DNA of 64,000 nt from Agaribacillus aureus (GTDB lineage: Bacteria; Bacteroidota; Bacteroidia; Cytophagales; Cyclobacteriaceae). The notes below the pieces were generated by a model, which saw nothing but the letters and a program-made list of their open reading frames with translations, was not told the DNA's origin and made no database searches. Position numbers and translations under genes: made by a program. The stretch is from NCBI GenBank assembly GCA_030442055.1, contig JAUJEB010000006.1, positions 372,001-436,000 of the forward strand, read 5' to 3'. Positions 18,319 through 26,872 of this stretch are shown one piece after another (positions within the stretch are counted from its first letter, which is position 1; each line of letters opens with the position of its first letter).

Positions 18319-18516
18319 TTACCTGGTCAGGCTATTTAGTACCCTGAACGGTAGCGTGAAAATTGCCCTGATGAGAGAGAAAACACCCTCTACCGCAATT
18401 CCCAATAACCGGAATGGCAGTAACAGTAGCCAGATGACAGGATAGAGGAAAAGGGCCAGCAATGCCAGGGGCCAGCATAGTATTAGGAGAATACACCAGA
18501 TGAAAAATGCCATCAT
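18319..18516 (-). CDS. Small hydrophobic membrane protein
   Basis: A 65-residue protein that is almost entirely hydrophobic (IWCILLILCWPLALLALFL, then VIWLLLLPFRLLGIAVEGVF), with two probable membrane helices and an Arg-containing C-terminus. It has no recognised family. The even length, lack of charge except at turns and convergent placement against the CDF gene make it plausible as a real gene. Confidence 0.5.
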   Translation of the reverse strand: MMAFFIWCILLILCWPLALLALFLYPVIWLLLLPFRLLGIAVEGVFSLIRAIFTLPFRVLNSLTR

Positions 18517-18881
18517 AATAACTTTAGTTTGAGTTAAGACCTACAAGTCTTTTACGAAAAAAAATCTAATTAGGTATAAAATTTATTTCTTTATTTGTAA
18601 AAATGGCAATATGAGTGTAGGGTTTTAATCGAATAAGTGTTAGCCTGATTATAAAATGCCGATAATAATGCTTCTATGACGCCCGCAGTCGGTGATACCT
18701 CATGGAAAATACCTAATTGTGCTAACTGTATCATCAAAAGTTCGCATCCGGGCATCCTGTTGGTAAGGAATTTCGTATGAAAATATACGCAATACGATAA
18801 TTGTAAGATTTATGTGATAATGTGAAATTGTTTCAAAAAATATTTCCATAAATTTTCATCACAAAATGAATAGTGAAAAAT
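18517..18881. other. Intergenic stretch without a recognisable gene
   Basis: About 365 bp of AT-rich DNA between the small membrane protein and the flavin-barrel gene. A GC-richer patch at about 18660-18770 contains no open frame and no obvious structure. The promoter of the 18882 gene must lie here but no clear TAnnTTTG element was identified. Confidence 0.4.
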
Positions 18882-19334
18882 ATGATTAATCAGTTAAAGT
18901 CAGAACAAATCGATGAGTTGGTAGCCGACAGTGTGATCGGTACACTGATTTGTTTTGATCGTAATGAAAAAGTAAAATTTCCAATCACCTATGTGAAGGA
19001 GGGCGAATACGTTTATAGTTATTCAAAGGATTTAGAGAAAATAATGGTGATGCGTAAAGATCCAGCGGTTTTATTGAAAGTTTTTAAGGTCAGCGGTGAA
19101 TCCGGATGGCTATCTGCCAATGTGCTGGGAATCTATGAGGAATTAGATGGCATTAACGCCGAAATCGCCAGAACTATTTTGAAGGATAAATTGATGGCTT
19201 GTGCTATTAAGGACCATAGTTATGAAGTACACGGATTAACGCCTCAATATATCCAGGGAATTGTTGAATCCTCCAATGTAATATACAGGATACATATCAT
19301 CAAAAAAACCGGAAAATACCGATCCCTGCCATAA
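18882..19334 (+). CDS. Pyridoxamine 5'-phosphate oxidase-like flavin-binding split-barrel protein
   Basis: A 150-residue cytosolic protein. The pattern of an N-terminal helix, a beta strand with IGTLICFDRNEKVKFPITYV, then YVYSYSKDLEKIMVMRKDPAVLLKV and a WLSANVLG strand matches the pyridoxamine-phosphate oxidase-like split barrel that binds FMN, F420 or haem. The substrate is not known. The ATG at 18882 is preferred over a GTG three codons upstream. It stands alone. Confidence 0.6.
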   Translation: MINQLKSEQIDELVADSVIGTLICFDRNEKVKFPITYVKEGEYVYSYSKDLEKIMVMRKDPAVLLKVFKVSGESGWLSANVLGIYEELDGINAEIARTILKDKLMACAIKDHSYEVHGLTPQYIQGIVESSNVIYRIHIIKKTGKYRSLP

Positions 19335-19384
19335 TTCTTAAAATCTAATTTTCCGATCTCTCATTTCAGCCAGCCGCTCAAAGC

Positions 19385-20524
19385 CTAATCACTTAATATA
19401 TTATAAAGGTCGATGTTAAGATAATAATGGTGTCCGTTGATGGTTCTTTTCTCCAAAACGCCCATTTCGACCAGCTGATTTAAATAGTTCCTGGCGGTAT
19501 TCTCTGCATATATTTTAGCAGAGGTGAAATGTTTGACGGTGGAAAATGGTTGTTGAAACAAGACGGCTATCAGCTGGTCTACTTTCCTTACGTCACTGTG
19601 CAGGTGAACGGCTTGATAGATGTTCTCTTTTGCTTTAATGATGTCATTAATCTTTCGAAAGGTTAAGTTTGCCGTCACCTCCACGGCTTTAAGGATATAG
19701 GTGATCCAGGCTTTCCAATCTCCGCGTTGGGAGACACCTGCCAGCGTGTGATAGTAGGCATCCTTGTTATCTATTATGTACTTGCTGAGAAACAATATCG
19801 GAAAGTCGAGCAGTCCTTTATGCGTTAAATAATGGATATTGAAAACTCTGCCACTCCTCCCGTTGCCATCCCTGAAAGGATGAATGGCCTCAAACTGGAA
19901 GTGCCCGATAGCCATTTTTAAGATAGGATCTAGCGGATAGGTATGATCGTCGTTCATGAAAGCCAATAAATTGGTCAATTTGTCTTCCAGAATTCCCTCC
20001 CCCCTGGGTGGGGTGTAAATGGTTTGCCCGGCGAGTGGTCCGCTGCCACCCTTTCTGATCAATACACTGGTAAATGGCGGACGAATGCCATCGCTGGCCT
20101 CCTTTATTTCCCGGTACATTTCTATCAGGTAATCAATATCAAAGGCTTCTTTCTGCTTCATGTATTCGAAACCCTTCCACAATGCTTCCCTATAGTGTAA
20201 TACCTCTTTTATCGGCCCGGTAGCCTCTTCAATTTTATTATTGCTATAGGCCTTGTATAGTTCGTCGTCGGTGGTGAAGATGTTTTCAATTTCGCTGGAA
20301 GCTTTGGCCTCCTGTAAGCTGATCGTATTGATCAGTAATCCCTGGTTTGGAATAGCGATACTTCTGCCATGCAATCTGGCAAGTGCTGCCTTAGCCTCGG
20401 CAAGGTGCTCATAGATATCTATGGTACGGTATAAGGAGTCGTCTATCGGTAGTAAAGGAAGTTCGTTCCATGGTTTTTCCCTGTCAGGGTTGATTTTGTA
20501 ATTCGGCAATTGATTTTCAGACAT
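19385..20524 (-). CDS. Fic-domain adenylyltransferase, class II (N-terminal inhibitory helix)
   Basis: Fic enzymes transfer AMP or other phosphate-containing groups to target proteins. The 379-residue product contains the full catalytic motif HPFRDGNGRSGR (His215-Arg226). Upstream is the inhibitory motif SSEIEN (Ser76-Asn81), matching (S/T)xxxE(G/N); Glu80 should block ATP binding, so the enzyme is self-inhibited. The flap is around 160-175. The last ~100 residues form a winged-helix-like domain ending in HHYYLNIDLYNILSD. The ATG at 20524 is followed by a normal Fic_N region. No antitoxin gene is adjacent, consistent with intramolecular inhibition. Confidence 0.9.
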   Translation of the reverse strand: MSENQLPNYKINPDREKPWNELPLLPIDDSLYRTIDIYEHLAEAKAALARLHGRSIAIPNQGLLINTISLQEAKASSEIENIFTTDDELYKAYSNNKIEEATGPIKEVLHYREALWKGFEYMKQKEAFDIDYLIEMYREIKEASDGIRPPFTSVLIRKGGSGPLAGQTIYTPPRGEGILEDKLTNLLAFMNDDHTYPLDPILKMAIGHFQFEAIHPFRDGNGRSGRVFNIHYLTHKGLLDFPILFLSKYIIDNKDAYYHTLAGVSQRGDWKAWITYILKAVEVTANLTFRKINDIIKAKENIYQAVHLHSDVRKVDQLIAVLFQQPFSTVKHFTSAKIYAENTARNYLNQLVEMGVLEKRTINGHHYYLNIDLYNILSD

Positions 20525-20802
20525 TAATTATATGCTAGTTTTGATGTTTGGTTAAATTCAGACCTTAATTTAAGGTAATTTTAGTATATAAACATTAATT
20601 TTATAAAAAAATAATGTTTGCTAACTTTTTGACCTTAAAACGTCTTTGGTTTTTCTATTAAACGTAAAATTTATTGAAAAATTAAGGTATGCATAAAATT
20701 TTCAGGCACGGACAGCGGGAATCCACGATAAATCCGGATCGGTTTTATATGATGGATTGCTTTATGGTCTTATTGAATACTGCGCCGGTATTTTAGGCTT
20801 CC

Positions 20803-21726
20803 TTATGGCTGCAGGAAAAGTAATACTTTCTTTTGGAACTGCTTGTAATAGGGTTTTTCCATCATTAAAGCATGGGCCCCTCCCCTTATTCTGATCAATT
20901 GACTCTGTGCCTTTTTTGGATGGTTTTGGTATATGGATTCTATCTCCTCCCATTTTAAATAAGGGTCCCGGTCACCGCCAATGAATAGGGTGGGAACCAC
21001 CAGGTTTTGCGGGAGGATAAATTTTTCAGCACTTCCTTTCATCAAATCTTTTCTGCCTCCATTGGGGCTTACCTCCTGATCAAATTTCCAGCAATTGCTT
21101 AGAAATAAAGCCACAACAGGTTTCTCAGTAATTTTATAATCAATGATTTTATCCTTTAGTTGGAAATCGGAGGCGGCATGGGCCCAGGTATTTTGGTGCC
21201 AGTCCTGCTTTGGTGCGTCGCCATTATATCCACTGGTAACAGGAGCGTACAAAACCAGTTTTCGGATCCACGAAGCATGAGAGGCAACCAGGCGACTTGT
21301 GGTCGCTGTCCCCCAGCTCCAACCTAACAGGTCCAATTGATTGATGTTAACCTTTTCCCGGATATATTTAATGACGGCGGCGATATCTTCCGCTGCATAG
21401 GAGGTATTTACTATGAAACCATCAGCTGGTTTTTGGGATTGGCCGTAACCCGTAATATCCATGGTCCAGACCTGGTAGCCATTTTTTGATAAAAAATTTA
21501 CCAGGCTATAATCCTTGTAATCAATATGGAATTCGTGGGAGGAATAAGTAAGTCCATGAACCAACAAAATGTGTTTAGTCTCCGTCTTGCCTGTTTGCCC
21601 GAATTCGTTTACATGCAAATCCAGGCCATGACTTTCTACCTGGTGTGGATGATGAATGAGCTGTGCGATACCTGGCAGCGTTAACCAGAGACATAGTAAG
21701 GCGATGAAATACATTTTTGCAGTCAT
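20803..21726 (-). CDS. Alpha/beta hydrolase with signal peptide
   Basis: A 307-residue secreted serine hydrolase. It has an N-terminal signal peptide (MTAKMYFIALLCLWLTLPGIAQ), the oxyanion segment LVHGLTYSSHEF, the nucleophile elbow GWSWGTA, an acid in GGDRDPYLKW and the catalytic His in GGAHALMMEKP. Domain order and length are typical of periplasmic esterases or lipases of this fold; the substrate cannot be deduced. It is divergent from the acyl-CoA synthetase gene. Confidence 0.85.
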   Translation of the reverse strand: MTAKMYFIALLCLWLTLPGIAQLIHHPHQVESHGLDLHVNEFGQTGKTETKHILLVHGLTYSSHEFHIDYKDYSLVNFLSKNGYQVWTMDITGYGQSQKPADGFIVNTSYAAEDIAAVIKYIREKVNINQLDLLGWSWGTATTSRLVASHASWIRKLVLYAPVTSGYNGDAPKQDWHQNTWAHAASDFQLKDKIIDYKITEKPVVALFLSNCWKFDQEVSPNGGRKDLMKGSAEKFILPQNLVVPTLFIGGDRDPYLKWEEIESIYQNHPKKAQSQLIRIRGGAHALMMEKPYYKQFQKKVLLFLQP

Positions 21727-21818
21727 AAGAACAAATTAAACATATCTGGTGCAGAATTCTGAAAATTATATATTTTTAATATAAATTGTAATTTTTTAAC
21801 TAACTGATATATACAAGT

Positions 21819-23660
21819 ATGCATTGGAAAAATACCTGGACACCCAGTGAAGAAATAATCAACGCCAGCAACATTTTTAAGATGATGGAACTCCAATTTT
21901 TTGAGACTTATGAGGAGTTGTATCAGTGGTCTGTGAAAGACCCCGCAGGATTTTGGAGAGATACTATGGATCTGTTAGAAATAAAAATGGAAAAAAAGTA
22001 TGACGAGGTACTTGACCTCTCCAAGGGGGTGACAGATCCGGTTTGGTTAAAAGGTGCGGAAATGAATATTGTCGATAGTTGTTTTCGGAACTATGACAGT
22101 GCCAAGGCAATTATTTATAAAGAGGAAGGCGGTGAGCCTGAAATTGTCAGCCACCAGCAACTGGTTGCCATGATTAATCAAATTGCCAATGGTCTTGTGG
22201 CCAGGGGCTTAAAAAAGGGAGATTATGTGGCTATTGATATGCCGATGAACATCAAATCGGTTGCTATTTATCTGGCCATCGTCAAGGCAGGCATGGTAGC
22301 GGTAACTATAGCAGATAGTTTTGCTGCCCAGGAGATAAAGATCAGGCTCGAAATTACAAAACCGAAATTACTGTTTACGCAGGAAAATATAGTTCGCGGC
22401 GGTAAAACCATTCCACTTTATGACAGAGTTGTGGAAGCAGACGCGCCGCCCTGCGTGGTGATAAAGACTGGTGATGTCGATCCTGAGTTAAGGTCGGAAG
22501 ATCAATTGTGGGAGAATTTTATAAGTAGTAATACATTTTTCAAATCAGTGAGCTGTGCTCCAAGCGATCCCATTACCATTTTATTTTCTTCCGGGACGAC
22601 GGGCACACCAAAGGCTATTCCCTGGGATCATACCACCCCGATCAAGTGTGCCGGAGACGGGTATTTCCATCAAAACATCCAAAATGGTGATGTGGTTTGC
22701 TGGCCCACCAACTTGGGCTGGATGATGGGGCCATGGCTAGTGTTCACCACTTTGATTACAGAGTCTTCCATGGCATTATATGGCGGATCACCCCTGGATA
22801 AAGAGTTTGGGGCATTTGTGGAACAGGCCCGGGTAACGATGCTGGGTGTCGTCCCTAGCCTTGTGAGCCATTGGAAAAATTCGGGTTGTATGGAGTCTCT
22901 GAACTGGTCTAAAATTAAAACATTTAGCTCAACCGGCGAGGTCAGCAACCCGGAAGATATGCAATATCTGATGAACCTCGCAGGCAATAAACCAGTCATT
23001 GAATATTGTGGAGGTACGGAAATAGGAGGTGGGTATATTTCAGGGGCAGTCATGTTCCCGGCTGCGCCAGGAACCTTTACCATGCCAACCCTTGGAACGG
23101 CCTTTGTATTGCTTGACGAAAATAATGAGGAAACCGACAACGGCGAAGTATTTATCATCCCTCCTACGATGGGGCTATCTACCAGGCTTTTGAACCAGGA
23201 CCATGACCAGGTTTATTATCAGGGTACGCCGGTAATTAATGGCAAAATAACCAGAAGGCATGGCGACCGGATAGAAAGATTGCCCAATGGCTATTTCCGG
23301 GGACAGGGCAGAACAGACGACGCGATGAATCTAGGCGGTATCAAGGTCAGCTCCGTACAAATTGAGGAAATACTAAATTCCCTTGACCTGTTCAAAGAAA
23401 CTGCTGCGGTAGCTGTTCCCTCCGCTGAAGGGGGCCCCGCAAACCTGGTTATATACGGAGTGGAAAAAACCTCTGACCTATCTTTTGAGGAAAAACTGCA
23501 AGCCGTGCAAAAGGCTATTAAGGAACAATTAAACCCACTGTTCAAGGCAGAGGATCTGGTGCTAATAGACCATTTACCCCGTACCGCCTCTAACAAGGTG
23601 ATGAGAAGAAAATTGCGGGAATTGTACAAGGAAGAGCGCAAAACAGGTCAATATGATTAA
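21819..23660 (+). CDS. AMP-dependent acyl-CoA synthetase
   Basis: A 613-residue ATP-dependent acyl-CoA ligase of the adenylate-forming family. Motifs: P-loop SSGTTGTPKAIPWDH, the A5 motif EYCGGTEIGGGY, the A8 hinge GRTDDAMNLGGIKVS, and the catalytic Lys in ASNKVMRRKLRE near the C-terminus. An N-terminal extension of ~100 residues (WSVKDPAGFWRDTMDLLE) resembles acetyl- and acetoacetyl-CoA synthetases, so a short-chain acid is likely. It overlaps the pgeF gene by 8 bp, which suggests one transcript. Confidence 0.88.
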   Translation: MHWKNTWTPSEEIINASNIFKMMELQFFETYEELYQWSVKDPAGFWRDTMDLLEIKMEKKYDEVLDLSKGVTDPVWLKGAEMNIVDSCFRNYDSAKAIIYKEEGGEPEIVSHQQLVAMINQIANGLVARGLKKGDYVAIDMPMNIKSVAIYLAIVKAGMVAVTIADSFAAQEIKIRLEITKPKLLFTQENIVRGGKTIPLYDRVVEADAPPCVVIKTGDVDPELRSEDQLWENFISSNTFFKSVSCAPSDPITILFSSGTTGTPKAIPWDHTTPIKCAGDGYFHQNIQNGDVVCWPTNLGWMMGPWLVFTTLITESSMALYGGSPLDKEFGAFVEQARVTMLGVVPSLVSHWKNSGCMESLNWSKIKTFSSTGEVSNPEDMQYLMNLAGNKPVIEYCGGTEIGGGYISGAVMFPAAPGTFTMPTLGTAFVLLDENNEETDNGEVFIIPPTMGLSTRLLNQDHDQVYYQGTPVINGKITRRHGDRIERLPNGYFRGQGRTDDAMNLGGIKVSSVQIEEILNSLDLFKETAAVAVPSAEGGPANLVIYGVEKTSDLSFEEKLQAVQKAIKEQLNPLFKAEDLVLIDHLPRTASNKVMRRKLRELYKEERKTGQYD

Positions 23661-24456
23661 CTTCCACGAGGGAAGTCTGCCCTATTATACATATACCTCG
23701 CTGGCAAAATTTAAAAACCTGACACACTTTACAACCACCCGTCATGGCGGTCACAGTCAGGGAGATTTTGGTGGTCTAAATGTTAGTTTTGAGGTAGGAG
23801 AAGCACCTGATGCAGTGGCGCAAAACCGTAACCAGATAGCCGCTTTCTTTGATATAGACCCGGAGCGGCTGTTATTCGGTCAACAAATCCACGAAAGTAA
23901 CATTAGTGTCATAGGCCGTGAATTTTTCGATCAGACACCCCGGCAACAGCAAAAACAATTGGCAGGTACAGATGGTCTCGTTACCAACTTAAGAGAAGTT
24001 TGCCTGTGCGTTCTTTCGGCCGATTGTGCCGGAATATTGTTATTTGATCCCGAAAAAGGAGTTGTCGCTGCAGTTCACGCCGGGTGGCGGGGAACAGTAA
24101 AAAAAATAGTGGTCAACGCTGTCGATTCAATGCAACGGGAATTTGGCAGTGAGCCGGCAGAGATACTTGCCACCATATGTCCTTGCATCGGTGTAACTTC
24201 CTATGAAGTGGGAGAAGCCGTAGCCACCGAGTTCGTGAAGGTATTTGGTGAAAACGGGGCTATTATTGATAGAAACTATCCCAAAGTCCATGTAAACATA
24301 TCAGCTGCCAACAACCAGTTGCTTATCGAAAGCGGACTGTTACCGGCTCATATTGCGATGTCAGAGACCTGCACATTTGAAAACAACACGCAATTTTACA
24401 GCGCCAGGAGGGGAGACAAAGGAAGGTTTTGCAGTGGGATTATGATGAGGGATTGA
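23653..24456 (+). CDS. pgeF: Peptidoglycan editing factor PgeF (YfiH/multicopper polyphenol oxidase-like family)
   Basis: PgeF removes wrongly incorporated amino acids from peptidoglycan precursors. The 267-residue product contains the family signature: GQQIHESN, SADCAGILL, AAVHAGWRGT and TICPCIGVTSYEVG, giving the His, Cys and His metal/active-site residues. The gene overlaps the acyl-CoA synthetase gene by 8 bp. Its last residues read GRFCSGIMMRD. The same 35-bp DNA recurs at 26779-26813 with a different ending (GIMIK then stop), so the present 3' end may have been produced by an insertion event. Confidence 0.92.
   Translation: MINFHEGSLPYYTYTSLAKFKNLTHFTTTRHGGHSQGDFGGLNVSFEVGEAPDAVAQNRNQIAAFFDIDPERLLFGQQIHESNISVIGREFFDQTPRQQQKQLAGTDGLVTNLREVCLCVLSADCAGILLFDPEKGVVAAVHAGWRGTVKKIVVNAVDSMQREFGSEPAEILATICPCIGVTSYEVGEAVATEFVKVFGENGAIIDRNYPKVHVNISAANNQLLIESGLLPAHIAMSETCTFENNTQFYSARRGDKGRFCSGIMMRD
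24412..24446 (+). repeat. 35-bp direct repeat, copy 1, inside the 3' end of pgeF
   Basis: Perfectly identical to 26779-26813, from the codons for GDKGRF to the IM codons of the PgeF C-terminus. Similarity extends a few bases upstream with a 2-nt gap (CCAGG[A/T]GGG). Together with copy 2 it brackets 2.3 kb with the AbiE pair. The sequence AAGTGTATTAAA[G/T]CT also appears twice in the bracketed region (from about 24479 and 26399). Confidence 0.85.
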
Positions 24457-24664
24457 CAGCAACATTATGAACAACGATAAGTGTATTAAAGCTTGCCAAT
24501 AATGTTGCCATTGCTACCTTTCCAGGTATTTGTATTTTAGAGGGAAACTTAAAGTCCGCTCAGGCAACTCGCCCTTATCGCCGAGCAATTTCTAGAGGCA
24601 ATCTCTTAGACCATTCTATTTTGGCTGCCCAGTGATTACATTAAAGACTCTTCATAATTCTTAT

Positions 24665-25663
24665 TCACACTTTAATGGACCGAAACTGCACTCTAAGTTC
24701 CTTTAGTCTTTCAATTAGTTTTTCAAAACTTAAAGTTTCACCATAAATCATGCTTTCTCTCATTGTTGAATAATCTTTTTCCCATGCTCCAATGATTTCT
24801 TTTGGTGGAATAAAATCAATTTTAGAGGGACTATGATTTTTATAATCTACTCCTTTAATAGGATTGAATAGTGAACGATGAGTGACAATAGCATCATATA
24901 GTTTTTTATCGAAGATAGCATTTAGGCCGTGTTCCGTACTCATCAATTTTTCCAAATCATAAAGATGTCGGCTAAGCCTTGCAACACGGATCTTCTTCGG
25001 GTTTTTTTGAAACTCTTCGTGAAGAAGGAAAACCTTTTCCAAAAAAGTTCTTTCCGGTAGTACCGTAGGGATAGATGAAGCAGGGTCTGCGAACTTTTGA
25101 TCTTTATACCGCATTCCAACCATTGATTGAATAGGCCTTTTCTCATAGGGTTCAATAAGTGAGCGGGCACCAACTTCAAAGAGTATCCTTGGAAGAAGAT
25201 AATCGGATTTTTCTGTTATCGATTTGTAGTATAACTCTATGATCAAAGGATCTGTGTCGGAATCATTAAATTCTCGTATGGCGAGATTCTTGATTGGAAT
25301 CTCTAATTCCTTTAGTCGGCTTTCAATAGAGTTTAAAAATTCATGACTTACAAATTTGCAAGAGGCTTTGCGAAGTCGTTTTACACCTGATTTACTTATT
25401 TTTTCCGAAAAACCCAGATAACCTCTATCAATGGCAAGATCAATATCCTCAGAGAAGCGGTCGATAAGATTCCAGCCTTTGCTCAGTGAAGTACCGCCTT
25501 TGAACACTATATGGTTAGAGAATGGTAGTGAAAAAACAACCCTGAGAGCCAGTGAAACCCACCAATCTTTTTCAATGGCAGTTGCGGGCAATCCGTTTTG
25601 CACACCAACTTGATTGAATATTTCGATACGCGTTTTTTCGGGGAGTTTAAACCAATCGCTCAT
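24665..25663 (-). CDS. AbiEii/AbiGii-family nucleotidyltransferase toxin (type IV toxin-antitoxin)
   Basis: A 332-residue nucleotidyltransferase-like protein. The signature KGGTSLSK (Gly56-Lys62 region) followed by SEDIDLA (Asp73, Asp75) matches the AbiEii (DUF1814) family, whose members can add nucleotides to tRNAs and halt growth. It is preceded by a gene of the AbiEi-like type with 3 bp between, as in other AbiE modules, and the toxin is distal. The pair lies in a 2.3-kb insertion between copies of the pgeF 3' end. Known AbiE systems act in phage resistance by abortive infection. Confidence 0.88.
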   Translation of the reverse strand: MSDWFKLPEKTRIEIFNQVGVQNGLPATAIEKDWWVSLALRVVFSLPFSNHIVFKGGTSLSKGWNLIDRFSEDIDLAIDRGYLGFSEKISKSGVKRLRKASCKFVSHEFLNSIESRLKELEIPIKNLAIREFNDSDTDPLIIELYYKSITEKSDYLLPRILFEVGARSLIEPYEKRPIQSMVGMRYKDQKFADPASSIPTVLPERTFLEKVFLLHEEFQKNPKKIRVARLSRHLYDLEKLMSTEHGLNAIFDKKLYDAIVTHRSLFNPIKGVDYKNHSPSKIDFIPPKEIIGAWEKDYSTMRESMIYGETLSFEKLIERLKELRVQFRSIKV

Positions 25664-25666
25664 TAT

Positions 25667-26287
25667 TTAGTGCTCATTTAAGGCGCCTAATAGTATCTTG
25701 GCTATCCACACCGGAGCCAATCTGGCATCATGTTCAACCATTCCCATTTTTTCGTTTTGCAAAAGATGGGTTATTTTTTTTATCTGTGCTGACGTTGTAT
25801 TATCCTTTCCTATCTCGCGTAAAGCCTGTATGACTAAACTACTGATCTTGCCTTTTGTTGCGAGGTTTTTAGGAGTTGTTTTCTTGAACTTAATACTTTG
25901 TTTGCCGATTTTAATACTTCTTGGAGCACCATCGGTCAGAAAAACAATGTTTAATGGTACTTGTGTTGAGAGCCCTAATTTATGGAGTGCATATGTACCG
26001 GTAGGAATAATTCGAGCATGATCTCTTTTTGCAATTACCTGCGCAATTTTTTCGATAGTCGGGTATATTATTCCAAAAGATTCGTCTACCTTGGGATATA
26101 AATAGATGCCGTGAGTAAGACGAATTAAAATACCTTTGTCACACAAGCGTTTAAACGCCTGCCTGGTTGAAGTAGGAGTGCCAATTAAAGGAAAATGAGA
26201 AGGGAAAATTATTTTTCCTTTAGGTCCTTTTTTGAGCTTATTAATAATTGATTTTTCAACACTATGGGATGATTTTATTGCTATCAT
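25667..26287 (-). CDS. AbiEi-type (DUF6088-like) antitoxin
   Basis: A 206-residue protein with an N-terminal winged-helix region (SIINKLKKGPKGKIIFP, then TSTRQAFKRLCDKGILIRLTHGIYLYP) and a C-terminal domain with TGTYALHKLGLSTQVP and a VFLTDGAPRSIKIG strand, as in AbiEi antitoxins. It probably binds its own promoter as a repressor and neutralises the adjacent nucleotidyltransferase. It begins the two-gene operon; only 3 bp separate it from the toxin. Confidence 0.85.
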   Translation of the reverse strand: MIAIKSSHSVEKSIINKLKKGPKGKIIFPSHFPLIGTPTSTRQAFKRLCDKGILIRLTHGIYLYPKVDESFGIIYPTIEKIAQVIAKRDHARIIPTGTYALHKLGLSTQVPLNIVFLTDGAPRSIKIGKQSIKFKKTTPKNLATKGKISSLVIQALREIGKDNTTSAQIKKITHLLQNEKMGMVEHDARLAPVWIAKILLGALNEH

Positions 26288-26476
26288 TCTGTCACAAATC
26301 TAGTAAATATTTGTGACAAAATTAAACTTGATCTCATAAATCTGAGTGGTCTCATTTTTGTTGATACGGCTGGCCTAAGCTGCAAAAGAATCTATAGCAA
26401 GTGTATTAAATCTTTAATAAATAAACTAATTATAATAATTTTGTTATCCCCACCTGGGTGTATTCTAACTACACCC

Positions 26477-26560
26477 TCATATCAGGTCAACGTCTATCAA
26501 TGCATCCAATTGAACATAGTTCCTGGCACCGTAATAAAACCACTTCTTCAGTTTCTTAGC
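26477..26560 (-). pseudogene. Short C-terminal fragment of an unidentified protein
   Basis: The frame reads A-K-K-L-K-K-W-F-Y-Y-G-A-R-N-Y-V-Q, then LDALIDVDLI and a stop; a stop codon also precedes it directly. It may be the tail of a lost transposase or other accessory protein. The source is not recognised. Confidence 0.35.
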
Positions 26561-26703
26561 TCAATAGGCTGGTTCAAAAAAAGTTGCCCTTGAAATATGG
26601 AATTTATTAATTGTCGTTTGAAAATCAATGATCTAAGGATAGTTATTTTAGGAAGATTCCGGTTGCTGGCAGGCATTCAAATGCCTTGTTCCTGCTCCAA
26701 AAC

Positions 26704-26751
26704 AAATAAAAGGACGTAGACAAAGTCATACGCCCTTTTATTTTCTTTTTT
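26704..26751 (+). terminator. Terminator-like hairpin
   Basis: AAATAAAAGG-A-CGTA (26704-26718) pairs with TACG-C-CCTTTTATTT (26729-26743), 14 of 15 positions, with a 10-nt loop, then TCTTTTTTATTTT. It is functional-looking on either strand and lies within the inverted-repeat element. Confidence 0.6.
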
Positions 26752-26778
26752 TATTTTGGATTCTACGCCCAGGTGGGA

Positions 26779-26813
26779 GGAGACAAAGGAAGGTTTTGCA
26801 GTGGGATTATGAT
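26779..26813 (+). repeat. 35-bp direct repeat, copy 2 of the pgeF 3' end
   Basis: Identical to 24412-24446. In the PgeF frame it reads GDKGRFCSGIMIK and then a stop, so it carries a usable alternative C-terminus for PgeF. It marks the right edge of the AbiE insertion. Confidence 0.85.
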
Positions 26814-26872
26814 TAAGTAGCATAATAGTCGGAGTAAGGGCGTGTATCGGATGTCGGTATGTTTGCGCTTAT

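Larger units (their letters stand above)
26449..26777. mobile_element. 329-bp inverted-repeat-bounded element or IS remnant
   Basis: CCCACCTGGGTGTA (26449-26462) and its near complement TACGCCCAGGTGGG (26764-26777) form 14-bp inverted ends with one mismatch. The interior holds a short C-terminal coding fragment on the minus strand (26477-26560) and a strong hairpin with a T-rich tail (26704-26751). No complete transposase is present. The right end lies 1 bp from copy 2 of the pgeF 3' repeat. No target-site duplication was recognised. Confidence 0.5.

Noticed and set aside
24457-24664. Integrase or recombinase gene in the AbiE insertion
   Set aside because: Both strands were read; no tyrosine or serine recombinase motif, and frames are too short.
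26449-26777. Complete insertion sequence with transposase
   Set aside because: Only inverted ends and a 27-residue protein tail remain; no transposase motifs such as DDE are visible.
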